Below, one piece after another: positions 63,159-64,000 of a stretch of 64,000 bases of DNA; the first letter of the stretch is position 1; each line of letters starts with the position of its first letter. The notes beneath the pieces are model-generated. The model saw only the letters and a program-made list of their open reading frames with translations, made no database searches and was not told where the DNA came from. The position numbers and the translations under genes were made by a program. Source of the stretch: CAVOJY01 sp963696405 (lineage in GTDB: Bacteria; Chloroflexota; Limnocylindria; Limnocylindrales; CSP1-4); the NCBI GenBank assembly GCA_963696405.1, contig CAVOJY010000003.1, positions 62,001 through 126,000 on the forward strand, given 5' to 3'.

Positions 63159-64000
63159 GTGGAGTACTCCGAGTTCTCGCGCACGTACGCCTCGGTGAGG
63201 TCGCAGCCCCATGCCTCGGCGGTCGCGTCGCCGAGGCCGAGGTCGAGGTCGATGGGAACCTCCGCGGCTGCCATCGCCCGCCTGATGGCGAGGGCGTCGA
63301 ACGGCACCGGCTCACCGGCGTACACGGTGGTCCCGCAGATCGCGATCCGCAGCGCCTCCGGGCGGAGCGCCACGCGGGCGCCGTCGGGTCGGCGCGCGTT
63401 CCCGGCCGCCGACGCAACGCGGCCCCAGTTGGGGTCCCGGCCGTGGACGGCCGCTTTGAGCAGGTTGCTGCTGATGACCGATCGGGCGATGCGTCGCGCG
63501 TCCACGAGGTCGACCGCGCCCGCCACGCGGCAGGTGATGAGGGCGGTCGCGCCCTCGCCGTCGGCCGCCTGCTGGCGGGCGAGCGACCGGCACACCGCCG
63601 ACATGGTGGCGCCGAGCTGCTCCGCCTCGGGGGACCCGGGCTCCACCGCGGCGGCGCCGGCCGCGCCCGAGGCCAGGGCGAAGACCGTGTCGTTCGTCGA
63701 GGTGTCCCCGTCGATGGAGAGGCAGTCGAAGCTGCCGGCGACCGACCGTACCAGGAGTTCCTGCAGCGACGCCGGTGAGGCGGCCGCGTCGGTGAGGATC
63801 ACCGCGATCATGGTGGCCATGTCGGGATGGATCATGCCGACGCCCTTGCCCACGCCGGTGACGCGGACGGTGACGGACTCCCCGGAGGGACCGGGCAGCT
63901 CGATCACCGCCGTTGCCGCCTTGCGGCGGGTATCGGTCGTCATCAGCGCGTCCGCGACGGCCGCCAGACCCTCGTCATCGGCGCGCAGGCCATCCCGTAC
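63155..64000 (-). CDS. argJ: glutamate N-acetyltransferase/amino-acid acetyltransferase ArgJ, C-terminal part
   Basis: The right window edge cuts the gene; about 281 codons remain. ArgJ transfers acetyl between acetylornithine and glutamate and often also uses acetyl-CoA. GVGKGVGMIHPDMATMIAVI contains the autoproteolytic site (MATM, where the Thr becomes the nucleophile of the beta chain). Downstream, DCLSIDGDTSTNDTVFALAS and NWGRVASAAGNARRPDGARV are conserved, and the protein ends in YVRENSEYST with the typical ENSxYST terminus. The reading frame continues past base 64000 (VRDGLRADDEGLAAVAD). First visible gene of the argJ-argB-argR-argG operon. Confidence 0.95.
   Translation of the reverse strand, partial: VRDGLRADDEGLAAVADALMTTDTRRKAATAVIELPGPSGESVTVRVTGVGKGVGMIHPDMATMIAVILTDAAASPASLQELLVRSVAGSFDCLSIDGDTSTNDTVFALASGAAGAAAVEPGSPEAEQLGATMSAVCRSLARQQAADGEGATALITCRVAGAVDLVDARRIARSVISSNLLKAAVHGRDPNWGRVASAAGNARRPDGARVALRPEALRIAICGTTVYAGEPVPFDALAIRRAMAAAEVPIDLDLGLGDATAEAWGCDLTEAYVRENSEYST

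Overview
The window is a 64 kb stretch of very GC-rich, gene-dense bacterial DNA with many ATGA/GTGA stop-start overlaps and long operons. Gene content (ACR3/ArsP arsenic genes, a Qmo/Hdr-like redox operon, a sugar-phosphate microcompartment, a Nit1C-type nitrogen cluster, VKOR-DsbA, argJ-argB-argR-argG) and the codon bias suggest an uncultured or environmental Chloroflexota (Limnocylindria-like) or a neighbouring high-GC phylum. That placement is inference: no rRNA or phylogenetic marker is present. I saw no tRNA, rRNA, CRISPR array, transposase or phage gene.

Layout: (1) 1-4.5 kb: the 3' end of glycerol kinase, then an arsenic resistance set (acr3, thioredoxin-like protein, ArsP-type permease, arsR, SixA-like phosphatase, thioredoxin-type arsC). 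(2) 4.6-10.6 kb: an acidic low-complexity protein, a CYTH-CHAD protein beside polyphosphate kinase, a DUF971 protein and a frameshifted lipoprotein. (3) 10.8-27.7 kb, minus strand: a long operon-like array holding the three subunit families of oxamate carbamoyltransferase (FdrA, AllG/DUF1116, AllH/DUF2877) and carbamate kinase. It also holds two fumarase-superfamily lyases, a D-cysteine-desulfhydrase/cysteate-lyase-like PLP enzyme, a phosphosulfolactate-synthase-like protein, a YeiH exporter, OsmC, a CoA-disulfide-reductase-like flavoprotein and several unknowns. (4) 27.7-33.1 kb: a Nit1C-like cluster (NitB, NitD radical SAM, NitE acetyltransferase and NitF AIR-synthase homologues) without a nitrilase, but with an amidohydrolase and an AmiS/UreI-type amide or urea channel. 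Regions 3 and 4 start divergently 55 bp apart and probably form one nitrogen/sulfur catabolic locus with an unknown substrate. This is the most interesting part of the window.

(5) 33.4-37.0 kb: a methyltransferase and a PadR-controlled module (NifX-like protein, frameshifted radical SAM enzyme, DUF5661 and a Cys/Trp-rich small protein). (6) 37.4-44.0 kb: a compact bacterial microcompartment operon of the sugar-phosphate-utilising kind: RpiB, DeoC and CoA-acylating aldehyde dehydrogenase, all with likely encapsulation helices, plus one BMC-H, two tandem-BMC, three BMC-P and a GntR regulator, behind a good sigma70-type promoter. (7) 44.0-47.3 kb: fur/zur-znuA-znuC-znuB. (8) 47.5-50.9 kb: DsbA-VKOR disulfide formation and an argininosuccinate lyase fused to a methyltransferase. 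(9) 51.0-58.9 kb: a sulfur-type redox operon (ArsR, DsrE, TusA, MvhD, QmoA/B/C-like, hemerythrin, two more DsrE). (10) 58.9-64 kb: ArgA-like acetyltransferase, VapBC toxin-antitoxin, argG, argR, argB and argJ (cut by the window edge).

Four loci (10.4, 17.2, 25.7 and 35.0 kb) have broken reading frames. Three need a single-base change, two of these in homopolymer runs; the fourth is explained exactly by a 23-bp tandem duplication. Sequencing or assembly error is a live explanation for all of them.
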